Below, one piece after another: positions 52,901 through 63,639 of a stretch of 64,000 nucleotides of DNA. Origin of the DNA: Metaphire vulgaris. Its lineage: Eukaryota; Annelida; Clitellata; Crassiclitellata; Megascolecidae. The translations under genes and the position numbers were made by a program. Positions within the stretch are counted from its first letter, which is position 1. Each line of letters starts with the position of its first letter. Under the pieces are notes generated by a model. The model was not told where the DNA came from and did not search any database. It saw only the letters and a program-made list of their open reading frames with translations. The stretch lies in assembly GCA_018105865.1 (NCBI GenBank), contig JACLAT010000045.1, positions 654,501-718,500 on the forward strand, read 5' to 3'.

Positions 52901-53430
52901 GTCGCACAAGTGTAGCCGATGGGACGACTCCCGGTTCAGGTGTGGGATGCTGTCGACGACGGGAGGTCGTCTTGACAGGTATGGCTCTTTGGAGACGCTG
53001 GCCAGCCCTGCATCCGCGTCCGTTGCTCCACCTAGGTGCGTAGACCACAAGGTGATCGATCTTGCGACGAAGAGAGGCCGAAAGGGCGACACCTCCTGTT
53101 CTCAAGCTGAGGAGCTCGGATCGCGTGTAAGTTCGATACATCGTCGTCAAATCACGATCGGATGATCAGCGCACCACGACGACGATTAAGATAACCCGCG
53201 ATATTACCGACGGCCGTCTGTCAACAGTATGCTCAAGCCCCACCTGGCGACTGTCTCCGAAACGAACTATGGCGAGCACCGCCCCCTAATCCGCTAACTT
53301 CGCAGCGGTCCGTGGGTCCTCCTAAACGGAAATCCCGAGGCACACGAGCGACGCTGGAGCACGAAGTGATAATCGAACGTAATATCCCTAGCAGAGTCGC
53401 TCAACCAAAGAAAAGACAGTTAAATCCATG
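49913..53430 (-). mobile_element. Nearly full-length L2/CR1-type LINE, GC-rich
   Basis: The 3' end is at about 49913-49960, a TATATAAATTG stem region followed by an (ACAATA)n tail on the minus strand. The coding part spans 53141-49987. The 5' end is uncertain, somewhere at 53200-53430. The element is visibly more GC-rich than its surroundings. No separate ORF1 was found upstream. Confidence 0.88.
49987..53141 (-). pseudogene. LINE ORF2: APE endonuclease, reverse transcriptase and C-terminal domain
   Basis: Starts MYRTYTRSELLSLR. Endonuclease blocks: LLNIRSVNRKIENV, LVLSETWHED, IIAAIYRPGS, VVGDFNIHL, GLSDHKLILW. RT blocks: PLDPLPMWLLKEA, ISNFRPVSNLPFLSKLLERL, HQSAYRKGHSTETAL, DFSAAFDTVDHD, TSGVPQGSALGPLLF, HAYADDGQVY, LNPSKTELIW, VRLLGVIFD. 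C-terminal blocks: LSRVDYCNGILFGLP, LLRDKLHWLRIPERIAFKR, LLWNSLPASV and LKTHLF. All catalytic motifs are present. Three single-base shifts break the frame, near 52335, 51125 and 50497, so this copy is inactive but young. Total length, about 1050 codons, fits a full L2/CR1 ORF2. Confidence 0.9.
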
Positions 53431-53559
53431 AAAAAGACAGGCAGGCACAACGCCTGCGGGCGGCTGAAACAACGCCCCCTTACTACCACCTGTCACTACG
53501 CGCACTTTACCTGCACTCCGTTCCTATATTCCACACTTAATCCCTCTCTCTATGTATCC

Positions 53560-53990
53560 TCTTTCCTCTCCCTTAACTCTCCGTGCACCTTACTCCTCTC
53601 CGTGCACCTTACCTTTCACTGTGCACCTTGCCTCTCGCCGTGCACCTTGCCTCTCGCCGTGCACCTTGCCTCTTACCGTGCACCTTACCTCTCACCGTGC
53701 ACCTTGCCTCTCTCCGTGCACCTTACCTCTCACCGTGCACCTTACCTTTCTCCACACCTTCTCACTGCACCTCTCGCAATGCACCTCTCGCAATGCACCT
53801 CTCTCAATGCACCTCCGCAATGCACCTCTCGCAATGCACTTCTCTCAATGCACCTTCGTAATGCACCTCTCGCAATGCACCTCTCACCGTGCACTTAATC
53901 TCAAGGGTTCTTCCTTAACCTCAGGGTGCACTCTTCCTACGGGTGCATAGGGTGCATAGGGTGCATAGGGTGCATAGTGCACTATCCTTA
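53560..53990. repeat. Minisatellite of GTGCACCTTACCTCTC-type units
   Basis: 53580-53765 is a tandem array of about 18-20 bp units (CCGTGCACCTTGCCTCTC). 53765-53895 shifts to AATGCACCTCTCGC units. 53936-53978 is GGTGCATA in tandem. Long frames on the plus strand are repeat artefacts. Confidence 0.9.
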
Positions 53991-54492
53991 TATGCACTTA
54001 CCTGGACCTTCTTACCATCACACGCCGCCTCGGCCATCGGTCCTGATCTGTGGCAGAACCGGCTATTTATACGATTTCTGCCGCATGCACTCATCCTGCT
54101 AGCTCACACTCATCACCGCTCTCTAATTGCTGCGCGCCATTCACTAATCGTCTACCACTCAGCCAATCTTTCCTTTATGCAATCTATTATTATTATATTG
54201 GGCCTGACTACCTATGCGGGCGGCTACCTGTCAAAGGATTAAGCTCATGAATTATTAATGGCTCACTTGCATCTATTGCTACTAAGGGTTCTACGCTATT
54301 ATCTAAATTCGCTACAATATCGCTAAAATGATGATTGAGAGCAGTTGGAAAATATAAGAATTTAACTGAAATCCTACAAATTCTTTTGTCGATAAAGCAA
54401 AATCGCGCAGAACAGAAAATTCGCAAATGGAAAGCGGAACTGGATTTTGACCATTGAACTATTCACTCATTTGGTTAATTAGTATAAAACCA
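53991..54492. other. No recognisable gene
   Basis: 54000-54240 is moderately GC-rich, the rest AT-rich. No domain, RNA gene or terminal repeat was recognised. Confidence 0.5.
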
Positions 54493-54870
54493 AGTAAGTA
54501 AGTAAAATCTCGTTAACTTCTGTAGCGCTTTCAAAAGATGCACCGAAGTAGCTCCTTATTCCTATGCGCTTAATCTCAAAATGAAATAGCTATAGACAAA
54601 GGTGGGGTCTTTCATGCCGGGTCATTTAATCAAAAGGGCGAGTGGCTACGACGTTGCAGCTATGGAGAAAATGATTTTTTGAAGAGGAATGATTTTAGTT
54701 TAGAAAGAAAAACACGAGATGTTGCAAGAAGGGGAAAATTGTTACTCAGAGTTTGTTATTTGGCTTTGATGTAGACAGCGGAGGGATATTGGAATTGAGT
54801 TCCAGAGCTCTGGTGCAGCGTATGAAAAAGCACGATTGCAAATTTTGAGAGATGATTGATTCAGAATGAT
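54493..54870 (-). mobile_element. LINE 3' end, TAAG-tailed family
   Basis: AAGTAAGTAAGTAAAATCTC followed by the tail region, then 54778-54870 matches the complement of 38010-38105 (GGAATTGAGTTCC, TTGCAAATTTTGAGAGATGA). It is the same family as 37680-38440, truncated. Confidence 0.82.
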
Positions 54871-56200
54871 TGATCATTGATTGTGTCTTGTACATATTGT
54901 CTCTGTATCTGCTTAGGTAGGCCTAATCTGAGCAGAATCTGAACAAAATAGTCTATCCTTATAATTCCCACGGGACAAGATATTTTAAAATACAAAATAT
55001 ATAGATCGATTATAATCCATTAATTGTCGTCACTTTTCACGGAACATTTGCAATAAGCGATTGGAAAAGAGGGTAAATAAAGGATTAGTTTCAAAGATAT
55101 CGATTCCAGTTATTAATTTTATTACGAAATATTCTGTTCGTAGCCATTTTGTGTGATAAACCAATAACAATATTTTACGATTTTAAAGTTGATGTTATAT
55201 TCGGATAATTCTTTCATTTCCACTTTTTGCAATATTTTACAGTAAGTTTTTATGTCTCCATTATTGATATCGTGTCTAAATATTCTAAATGGAAATAAAG
55301 GATCGAGTTTATTATATGTGATAGGAAGCCTTGTCTCTGATTGACTGATATCGGGGATTGAGCTGGTGTTTAGCAGATAGCATTTGGAGTTCCACCGATT
55401 TATACCTAAGAGCATGAGCAGTAGTAGTGCCCCAGAAGTGCATAATAATAGTAATTTTTATTATTACATGAATGTGGAGATCTACCTTGATTTATTATTT
55501 GGGGTTTATGTGGCTCTGTTACAGTTCTGTGACAGTGAAATTTTTTATTACTCCCTGATGGTATCTTGCGACGCCAGCCTTTATTTTCTGCATATAATTG
55601 GTATTCTAAAACGATTATATCATCATGTTGAATTTACAATCAGACGAATAATTTTGTATCTGAATTAAATAAATTCTGTATACAGTATATATATTGAAAA
55701 TTACCATGCTAAGCATTATTTGATTGAATATTCCATCTAGCATATAAATAATGCTGGTCATTAGTTAAACTATTAGTTCTATATTCTTTCTAATCGAATG
55801 ATATATTGTTGCAAACTGGGCCTCTATGACTCACTACTATCGCTCCCAGGATGTCTATGTCCGGCTGGCTACACAGATGATTAATCTCTGAATTTCATTG
55901 TACAAAGGAGGTAGGCCCATTTATTCAGCACAGGGCCAATGTGGAATTTCTCTGAGCATTTTAGGGTGATCTATGATCAGTGTCCCATCAATATTCCGTA
56001 TAGGAATGGCACCATTTGTATGAGAGGCCATACATGGCTCTGAGTTTTGTGTAAGGAGTTAGCAACCTTTGAGGCCCATCGCATCAACCTACTCAAGGAA
56101 AAACGTCGGTTCTTCAAAGAAAGACACTTGACTGACCGGATGCTTCCCTAGTGACATCTGACATTTTCCGGTTTGGTGCCTGCATGGCTGTCAGCACGTA
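54871..56200. other. No recognisable gene
   Basis: Frames at 55122-55415 (-) and 55384-55668 (+) show no family signature, codon bias or splice context that would support them. A TATATATA tract lies near 55686. Confidence 0.5.
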
Positions 56201-56910
56201 TTTGTACATGCCCTGGTTTTGTCACCGTTCTTGTCATTTACCGATATTCTGCGCTTGGATTTTGCGCCAACCATGAAGAGTGAGTCTCACTTGTCAGTTT
56301 TCCGAAGAGTCTCTCACCGTCCTCCACTATTCCACGTCGTTCTGGAATGTTTAAGTCAGTCACTGTCACTGTTGACGATCCGCCAATGTCCGCCGTTGAA
56401 ATGGTGCAGGCATGTAAATTCAACGGGACCTTAAATGACTGTCGTTCCAGACTTCGCTGGAACCTCATCTTTGTTGGATTTGACGACTTTTGTGACGAAC
56501 TAATCTCTTGCAGAAGACCGCTTCTTCGGAATTCACTGCCGAATCTAACCGTGCGTAGAACTCCTGCTACCAACTCGCGGACCCTTAACATCATCTTCCG
56601 TTCCTCGCTGACGTGTCAATGTGGCTGCTGTCTTCTTGTGAAGGACCACTTTTTAACCCCTTAACCGTGTATTTAACTGTAACTCAATGTAAAATGGACG
56701 GATATATCCGTGATCCCCAGTTAAGGGGTTAAGGATTCAGCACCGGACTTCATCACAGCAGCGAGTTCTTTCTATCATTCGAGTGGATTTTTAACATTGC
56801 CACCTTCAGACCCTCATTGACATGCCAATGTTATCAATGCGCTTTTGATACTGGTACTTCAACTATGTTACAGCGCTATATAAATTATCCTGGTAATAAT
56901 AATAATCTGC
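56201..56910 (+). mobile_element. LINE-like 3' end (poorly preserved)
   Basis: The 3' end reads TTACAGCGCTATATAAATTA and finishes with a TAATAATAATAAT tail (56873-56910), as in other L2/CR1-like copies here. A plus-strand stretch PLLRNSLPNLTV near 56517 resembles the WNSLP motif of the ORF2 C-terminus. The rest cannot be read. A 72 bp MITE is inserted at 56657. Confidence 0.55.
56657..56728. mobile_element. Tiny piggyBac-like MITE (72 bp) with TTAA flanks
   Basis: CCCCTTAACCG and CAGTTAAGGGG are inverted with one mismatch, with TTAA immediately outside each end (56653-56656 and 56729-56732). A 14 bp palindrome ACGGATATATCCGT lies in the middle. The TTAA target and CCC/GGG ends fit piggyBac. 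Confidence 0.72.
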
Positions 56911-57572
56911 CATCGTCTGAGCGCTACCAGCCTCAGTGTTTTTGCTCATCAGAATACTAACAAACCTAGATAGATCAAGGATTGATCAGTTCAGGGGCCT
57001 AGTCCTAGTTATATAAAATTAGTTCATTCACAAGCCAACATAATATTAGTGATCTTTTAGTGATTTATAAATCATGATTGGTATTGTCTTTCATGACATA
57101 GCAAATTTTTCTTATCCTTTGATATATATACTTATTTAAAATCAACTTTCAAAACTTCTACTACAAACCTTAAATGAATCTTAATTTTTCACATTTCAAC
57201 CAATCAGCTCTACATTCATCCAGACACAATATTCAAAACCTTATATCTGAGCAAATACTTATAACTTTGCAGTAGTCCAAAATTACTCAATAGTTAAAAA
57301 ATGATCAAACTATTAAGATAGCATCTTTAAAAACGGCTATTGAAATTGTATGAAATTAAGCCCTTCGATCAAATTAATGTTGCATTGTAGAACATGAAAG
57401 TTCAAGCCAAACAATATACTTTCAGAAAGGCAAAATTCTCCTCATTCGATATCATCCAATATCTACTTTTAGAAACCGTCATTAAACTATTTAATGTTAT
57501 TTAACTAGGATCTCAATTCTGATATTAGACTTTAATATCACAAGACAGAGTCTATAGTGTCAGAAAGTGACG

Positions 57573-58188
57573 CCAGTTTGCATTGGGTGTGTGTCAAGAA
57601 ATGTTTACCATGCAGAAATCTGGAAAATTTTGGTACACTGTTGGCATGGATGCCGTTTAGCCATTTAACTTATTTAAGGTGGACTACGTTTAAATATTGT
57701 GTTTAGAATTGATCGCCTGACCTGGTCGCATAAATCAGCTACTGCACAAAACGGCTTCAAACTCAACTAATAATTGACCTAAAAATCTACTTTTGCGATA
57801 CTATTATAGTATTTATATTCGGGAATCAATTGGTACGAATAAGAATTGTGGAAAAGATGGATAAAAGGTTAAACGGAATACATTTAGAGCAACAATGGTA
57901 AAAGATATAAAAGCAATGACGTGGCCCATGTCTAAGTAGGCGCCGCTCTCAAATAATCAGATTTCAGTGACGGTATAAAAATACGCCAAAATCTCTTCAA
58001 CACATTGACGATTAGCTTACACAGTTATTCTTTTGTTTCTTCATTCATCGTTGTTCAATGTTTAGAAGTCTGTATAATTGTATATCATCGAATGATGCTA
58101 AATACATTACGATAGCGCTAAAGAAGTATGGGGTCTTCAAGATGTCTGCGGGGTAAACATTTCTTGACACACACCCAATGCAAACTGG
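57573..58188. repeat. Perfect 37 bp inverted repeat, arms about 540 bp apart
   Basis: 57573-57609 is exactly the reverse complement of 58152-58188, and similarity extends a further 15-20 bp with mismatches on both sides. The enclosed sequence has no recognised gene. It could be an unclassified non-autonomous transposon whose ends have diverged. Confidence 0.8.
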
Positions 58189-59654
58189 AGTCAACTTTGG
58201 TCTGACTTTGCCTGAGATAGATGGCATCTAGTGATAATAATAAATCTATGATTCTGATCATGTTATATTTTGCTCAACTTCTGAATCTTCCTTGAAATCT
58301 ACATTCATGAATTCTTAGAAAAGAGAAAGAATAGTTTAATACCTCAAAGATAATAAAAGAACTAGAAATAGTGTTTTCAGGAAACAGCATGGAATTGAAG
58401 TTATTGCAGATGACTGATAACTCTGATTACCTGGTACTGAGATTCAAAGACATTAGAGGAAAGAGCTTGATGACCACGTGACATGTCATCTAACATAGAG
58501 AAGAAATGGCTGCATGGCTGATCATTTATGCTACTGTCATGTGGGGACATTGGTTTCCTTAGTAGCTTGTTATTTCCTTAATTATATCGTGCAATGAAGG
58601 TAGAACTAAAAAATGTATGCTAAAAAAGTGTACTCACTTCTTTGTAACTTAGCAACATGAAATAATATGTATTGGTTTTGCTTTGGAGAAAAAGAAATCC
58701 TTGATTATGAAAAGTATGCACTCTAATTAAGGAGCCGTGAGGCCTAGAATTTAGAACTACACTATTAACTGATAGACCTCAATACAATATACAAAGTGAT
58801 CAGTGATGTCCGTAAAAACAATGATGTGTTTTAAAACAGACTTTTGATAGCATTTTATTATAATTTCCCTTTCATTAAATATTTGTTAGATTGATGAATT
58901 TGAATTAAGTGTAATAATGTTCTTAATATGTATAAAGTTTTTCTGTTTATAAGATAAATGGTGTTCAATTAAGACCCAATCTACTGGTTTCTACTGATTG
59001 CTGACTCATGTCTTTTAGTGAAGGATTTACTTTCATTGTCATCCACTGTTTCTTATTGATCTCTAACTTGAATTCTTTTTTGGTCTGATTTAAGAGATTG
59101 ATGAATTCTTTATTGTCTCTCAGTCAATGAAATTCGTTTTAGGCATGAACTATTTTAACATAATCAGATAACAATTCAAAGTGCCAATCTCAGTAGCAGA
59201 TTGCAAGAACAGATTTTGGTATTATTAATGACACTGAGATTAATAGTTTTGTGATTTTAAACTTCACCAATGTGTTTTCAATGAAACGTGTCATTCCTTA
59301 AACAAGGTTTTGAATCAGTTGTCCTCTGGAATTCTCTTCACCCCAGAATACATAATTTAGCAACTGCTGAATCCATGGCCATCTCTTTGAAAGAGCTTAA
59401 ACTTTTCTCTTTATTGTTATATGGTAAACGCAGCAGAAGCACTTCTGAGTGATTCTTCAGAAAAGGTGCTGTATAAATATTCTGTTACACTACATTACAT
59501 AATATATGCTTAAATTCATCTAAAGAAGTAATTACAATTTGATTCTATATCAAATTGTTTACAGTTACATTGATTCTCTATTGTAATCTCAGTATTCCTC
59601 TTTTCTCTTAAAGCACATCAAAATGTCTTATGTTTTCCTATATTTGCATTTGCA

Positions 59655-59780
59655 GGAAGCATTCATGAAAGAAGATGTTTTTCAAGCAGACAATTTCCTT
59701 AAAGAAATCTTGTGAATGAAAACTTTGTCTTATTGAATTTTCATAAAGTCTATACAACTGTTCAGTGAACTTTGGAGAGA
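59655..59780 (+). promoter_or_regulatory. 5' UTR part of the zinc-finger exon, with splice acceptor and uORF
   Basis: An acceptor-like TATTTGCATTTGCAG ends at 59654. A 16-codon uORF (59665-59715) begins MKEDVFQADNFLKEI, identical over its first 15 residues to the uORF at 6761. The main ATG is at 59781. Confidence 0.45.
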
Positions 59781-60866
59781 ATGGAAAGATTGCATTACTG
59801 TAATACATGTGGCAAGACATTCACTCGCATAAGTACATTTAAAATCCATGAAGGAATCCATACTGGGGCAAAACCATTTGTATGTAAAATATGTAGCAAG
59901 GCTTTCTATCGAAAAGATAATCTTAAAGATCATGAAAGAATTCATACTGGTGAGAAGCCATATGTCTGCAAATTATGTGAAAAAACATTTAGTCGTTTAA
60001 GCAGTCTGAAGGATCATGAAACAATTCATTCAGGTGAAAAGCCATATATTTGTAAAATGTGCACAAAGGCGTTCAGTCAAAAAAGTCATCTTAAAAGTCA
60101 TGAAAGAATTCATACTGGAAGGAAGCCATATGCTTGTAAAATATGTGAAAAAACATTCAGTCATTCAGCCAGTTTTAAAGCTCATGAAAAAATTCATTCT
60201 GGAGAAAGACAACATGTGTGTCAAATATGTTTAAAGGTATTTGGCCAATTATGCCATCTTAAGGCACATGAAAGAATTCATTCTGGAGAAAAGCCTTATA
60301 TATGTAAAATATGCACAAAGGCATTCAATCAAAAAGATTATCTTAAACGTCATGAAAGAATTCATTCCGGAGAAAAGCCATATGTTTGCAAAATATGCAC
60401 AAAGGCATTCAATCAATTAAGTCATCTTAAGGTTCATGAAAGAAGTCACAATGGAAAGAAACGTTACAGAAGTCATGTTTGTAGTAAGGCATTCAGTCGA
60501 AGACAGGATGTGACGAAGCATGACAGAATACACACTGGACAAAAGCTACAATGTGCTAATCACCACAGAATTTCTGAGAAATCATCTTTTGAAGTTCATG
60601 GCTTGAAGCATCATAAATATATTGAAGTTGGAGAAAAATCTGTTGGTATGATTAGGAATAAACAAGAAAAGGAACCTTGCTTTGCTGTTAAACCATTTGG
60701 ATGTGGATTTTGCGATGAACTTTTTGTAGAAGAAACACATTTTCTAAAGCATTGTCCTTTTCACTTTGGTGACAACGATTTATATCAGGATTTGATCTTT
60801 CATTCTGATTGTCAAGGAATAGTTTCCAATGAAAAATTAAAGAAGGATTTTCCATCAGAGAACTGA
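59781..60866 (+). CDS. C2H2 zinc-finger protein, 8 fingers plus divergent C-terminal finger
   Basis: An uninterrupted 361-residue protein beginning MERLHYCNTCGKTFTR. Eight canonical fingers, then a ninth with its first Cys lost (RSHVCSKAFSRRQD, the same lesion as in the 6.9 kb paralogue). The family module follows: VGMIRNKQEKEPC, CGFCDELFVEETHFLKHC at about residues 308-328, DLYQDLIF, ending FPSEN. The RWFG tail lies downstream out of frame (to about 60955) and has picked up a further stop, so it is no longer coding. Probably a nuclear DNA-binding factor. The array is about half that of the 6.9 kb copy, showing finger gain or loss since duplication. Confidence 0.9.
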   Translation: MERLHYCNTCGKTFTRISTFKIHEGIHTGAKPFVCKICSKAFYRKDNLKDHERIHTGEKPYVCKLCEKTFSRLSSLKDHETIHSGEKPYICKMCTKAFSQKSHLKSHERIHTGRKPYACKICEKTFSHSASFKAHEKIHSGERQHVCQICLKVFGQLCHLKAHERIHSGEKPYICKICTKAFNQKDYLKRHERIHSGEKPYVCKICTKAFNQLSHLKVHERSHNGKKRYRSHVCSKAFSRRQDVTKHDRIHTGQKLQCANHHRISEKSSFEVHGLKHHKYIEVGEKSVGMIRNKQEKEPCFAVKPFGCGFCDELFVEETHFLKHCPFHFGDNDLYQDLIFHSDCQGIVSNEKLKKDFPSEN

Positions 60867-61090
60867 GCAATAAGCCTTGAATAGAGTCTAATGCAGATGA
60901 AGTAAGAGGGAACAGTTGGAGATGGTTTGGACGAATTGAAATGATTAATTAATATTTTGAATGTTCTTTTGATTTATTTAATTGATTTTGTTTTGTGAAG
61001 ATTTCTTTGCTGATTTCAAATTCAATTAAATTAAAGTGAAATTCTAATTCTGACTAACTGCTATTAAAACTGGAATTTGAGCCTTTTCAA

Positions 61091-61426
61091 TATTTTGATT
61101 GGTGTTTCCACTGAAATTGCTGCCAAATTGCAAAATCTTTCTCCTTCTCTTTTCAGAATTCGAATGAAGACAAAAATTTTAAACCAAAACCGATTACCCA
61201 TTACTTTTCTTTGGATCTCACATTCTCATTAATATTCATGATGCAACGCTCATCAGTCTTGTGGATAAAATTTAGAGGCCATTTAATTTCCAGTAGCATT
61301 TCAGTTTACGCCGATTATTTTAATTTTTATAATTGCCATGGTCAATTGTTATTGTTATTATTAATACTATTATTGTTAATATAAGTCATATTATAACTTT
61401 CACTTCACGTTCTCGTCTCTCTCTCT

Positions 61427-61427
<1 letters not shown>
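61091..61427. other. No recognisable gene
   Basis: AT-rich flank between the duplicated block and a microsatellite. Confidence 0.5.
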
Positions 61428-61475
<48 letters not shown>

Positions 61476-61488
61476 CATCATCATCATC

Positions 61489-61520
<32 letters not shown>

Positions 61521-61525
61521 CATCT
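61428..61525. repeat. (ATT)n-(ATC)n microsatellite
   Basis: About 48 bp of ATT units followed by about 50 bp of ATC/TCA units. Confidence 0.95.
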
Positions 61526-61739
61526 AAACCACTATAGGCACTCAGTTATAGGAGTAACCAAGGACGCCACAAAGGATGCAGACCATTATCTTATACATAC
61601 AGATCTTACAATCGCATAGTTGGCCTAGACTTATATATAAGAAAATTAATGAGGCTAATCTTACGCGGCCAATTCATTTTGCTCTGGTCGGAATTTTTCC
61701 TAGCTACACCAATGCTCACATTAAAAATTTTGCTGTGCG

Positions 61740-62447
61740 TCTTGTTCTGTTTGTCTCAGAACATGGAGCAGAGGCCTTTTGAATGCTTTGCCATTTGCTG
61801 TGCTGATGATTTACAGCGAGAACAGAAATATCAAGTGACGAACTGTTATTGTGGTTCTCTACCAAAATCAAAAAGTCAATCGAAAACCCGAATCTACCAT
61901 CAGCAATTAGACCAATTCCACATGACCACAATCTTCTAATTCCGACCCCCCCCCCCCAGATGACTGGACCTTAGATGAACCAGATGAAGATACTTCAGTG
62001 GTAGCGATTGACAGTGACATTGATCCGGATTTTGAATCGTCTTCATCAGGTTTTCCACATTTCATAACGCAATCTGAATTAAACGATGAGATATCGAAGA
62101 CTGCGAGAAGGGTGCTTGCTGTCACGTACAAAAATCTCTCTGTTTCGAGGGCGCCAAAGTTATATAACTATATCAAGTGAACAAACTGCCAGTGTTACTT
62201 TCAGCATTGACAAAGAAGGATTGTTCTTTGTTTTGGGTTGTGATCATGACCCGCCAGAGTGGCGTCTCTTTATTGATTCATCAACTTGAAGCCTCAAAAC
62301 TATTCTTATACATAATGGCAAAGTGCACCCTTCATTACCTGTTGTCTATGCAGCACACATGAAAGAAACATGCAATAACATGTAAATGTTACTGAAGTAC
62401 ATCCATTACAGCAAGTACAATTGGAATATCTGTGGTTGATTGTCTAT
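61740..62447 (+). pseudogene. Relic of a multicopy invertebrate transposon-like ORF (superfamily unclear)
   Basis: Plus-strand pieces in order: PDDWTLDEPDEDTSVVAIDS and FPHFITQSELNDEIS (61966-62100), then in another frame DKEGLFFVLGCDHDPPEWRL, FIDSST (62200-62284), HNGKVHPSLPVVYAAHMKET and MLLKYIHYSKYNWNICG (to 62447). The phrases F(I/L)TQ.ELNDL, P.EWRLFIDSS, LHNGN..PS and HMKETYENM are, from memory, features of an uncharacterised protein family present in many copies in invertebrate genomes. I cannot name its transposon superfamily. Stops, frameshifts and a C homopolymer (61949-61962) break it. Confidence 0.6.
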
Positions 62448-63069
62448 TTGTCATAGTTCCTGCATCATGCAGCAAAACCAAAACTATATTTCTGCACATC
62501 CAACCGGCACATATCACAATAGCCAAAAAAATGCTGCGTTCAGTGTAGATCTTAAATGATTGTTTGTACTTGATGAATCGATAATATTTTGATGGCATTC
62601 AAATAATACTTCAAAGAAGGAATGATTGATTTCATCATAAAATTACCTTCAAATAAGTCTTTTTAATTTTGACGAGCGGTTTATACGTTTACACGCAAAT
62701 TATTATGTTTATATTGATTTCATCACTAAATTAGCATCAAATGGCTTTCATAATGAGATGATCTTGAATAAAATTATATCTTAATCGTTTTACGCTCTTG
62801 AAAGTTGAAATCAAAATGATAAGCGACTTAGTCTGGTATCTAAATAACAGAGCGTATACCTCTTGAATACGTTTCTGTATTCAATTGTACCATAGAATTT
62901 CGTTTTTGTTTAATAAGAGACTATATCCTGGATCTCTTATTTAAAAAACAAATTAAATTCAGGAAACAGATTTTAAATGTAGGCTATCATATGTGAGAAG
63001 ATTAGATCAGGATATCCTGGATCAGGATATTAAACAATTATGCTTTTGTTAAATAACTTTTGATGCTTA
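62448..63069. repeat. AT-rich spacer with repeated ATATCCTGGATC units
   Basis: ATATCCTGGATC or its complement GATCAGGATAT occurs at 62924, 63007-63030 and again at 63068-63090, partly palindromic. No gene is seen before the LINE fragment at 63070. Confidence 0.55.
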
Positions 63070-63090
63070 TATCCTGGATCAGGATATCCT

Positions 63091-63190
63091 GGATAGACTG
63101 GTGAAGAAGATCATGCTGGGGACAATGGATGGAGAAAATCGAAGAGGGAGACCGATAAGAGAGTGGTTGGATGATATCGAAGAATGAGGC
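63091..63190 (+). pseudogene. RTE-like LINE C-terminal fragment
   Basis: Plus-strand DRLVKKIMLGTMDGENRRGR followed by PIREWLDDIEE and stop: the typical extreme C-terminus of RTE-type ORFs (G...R.RGRP...W.DDI). It lies upstream of an N-terminal fragment at 63640, so it is a separate, truncated copy. Confidence 0.82.
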
Positions 63191-63639
63191 AACGCTGACC
63201 AGAGCACACTGACCTCCATCAAATATATTCAACAGTAAGAATATTATATATTATATAATTAAGAAGGTAAAAGAATCAATAAAATAGTAGGAATAATAAA
63301 AAGAAAGTCATAAATGACCTCTGCCTTGGAAGTTGGAGGTCATTTATGCTCTACATGCCGGTGTAGTGAATTAAAATGATCCCTTGAAAAAATGAATCCC
63401 CCCTCATTATTACATGTAGAATAATGAATCCCACCTCATTATTATACGTATAATAAAGAATCCCTCTGTAGAATTTCTACTCCTCTATATTACTTGCTCC
63501 AACTCTAGAAATTTGACTCTTATCAACTTTAATAAACTTGGGGACTAGACTATTCCTGTAAGCACTTCTACACGCGATTTAGGAATAATTTTAGATTTCA
63601 CACTTTTTTGCACAAATTATACAAATAGCATCTGTAAGG
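63191..63639. other. No gene; short tandem repeat
   Basis: 63391-63462 contains two copies of an approximately 36 bp unit (AATGAATCCC..CTCATTATTA). Otherwise nothing supported. Confidence 0.5.

Larger units (their letters stand above)
58245..61090 (+). repeat. Segmental duplication, copy 2 (zinc-finger gene block)
   Basis: Aligns with 5467-8760 across upstream flank, leader, coding region and 3' flank. It lacks the hAT MITE of copy 1 and has a shorter finger array. The 3' similarity ends near 61090 (ACTGCTATTAAAA..TGGAATTTGAG..TTTTCAAT). Confidence 0.85.

Noticed and set aside
53428..53950. Frames rich in HLASRRAPC and SPCTLP
   Set aside because: Minisatellite translated in several frames.
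55122..55668. Two opposite-strand frames of 94-97 codons
   Set aside because: No recognisable motif, compositional signal or splice context; expected by chance in AT-rich DNA.
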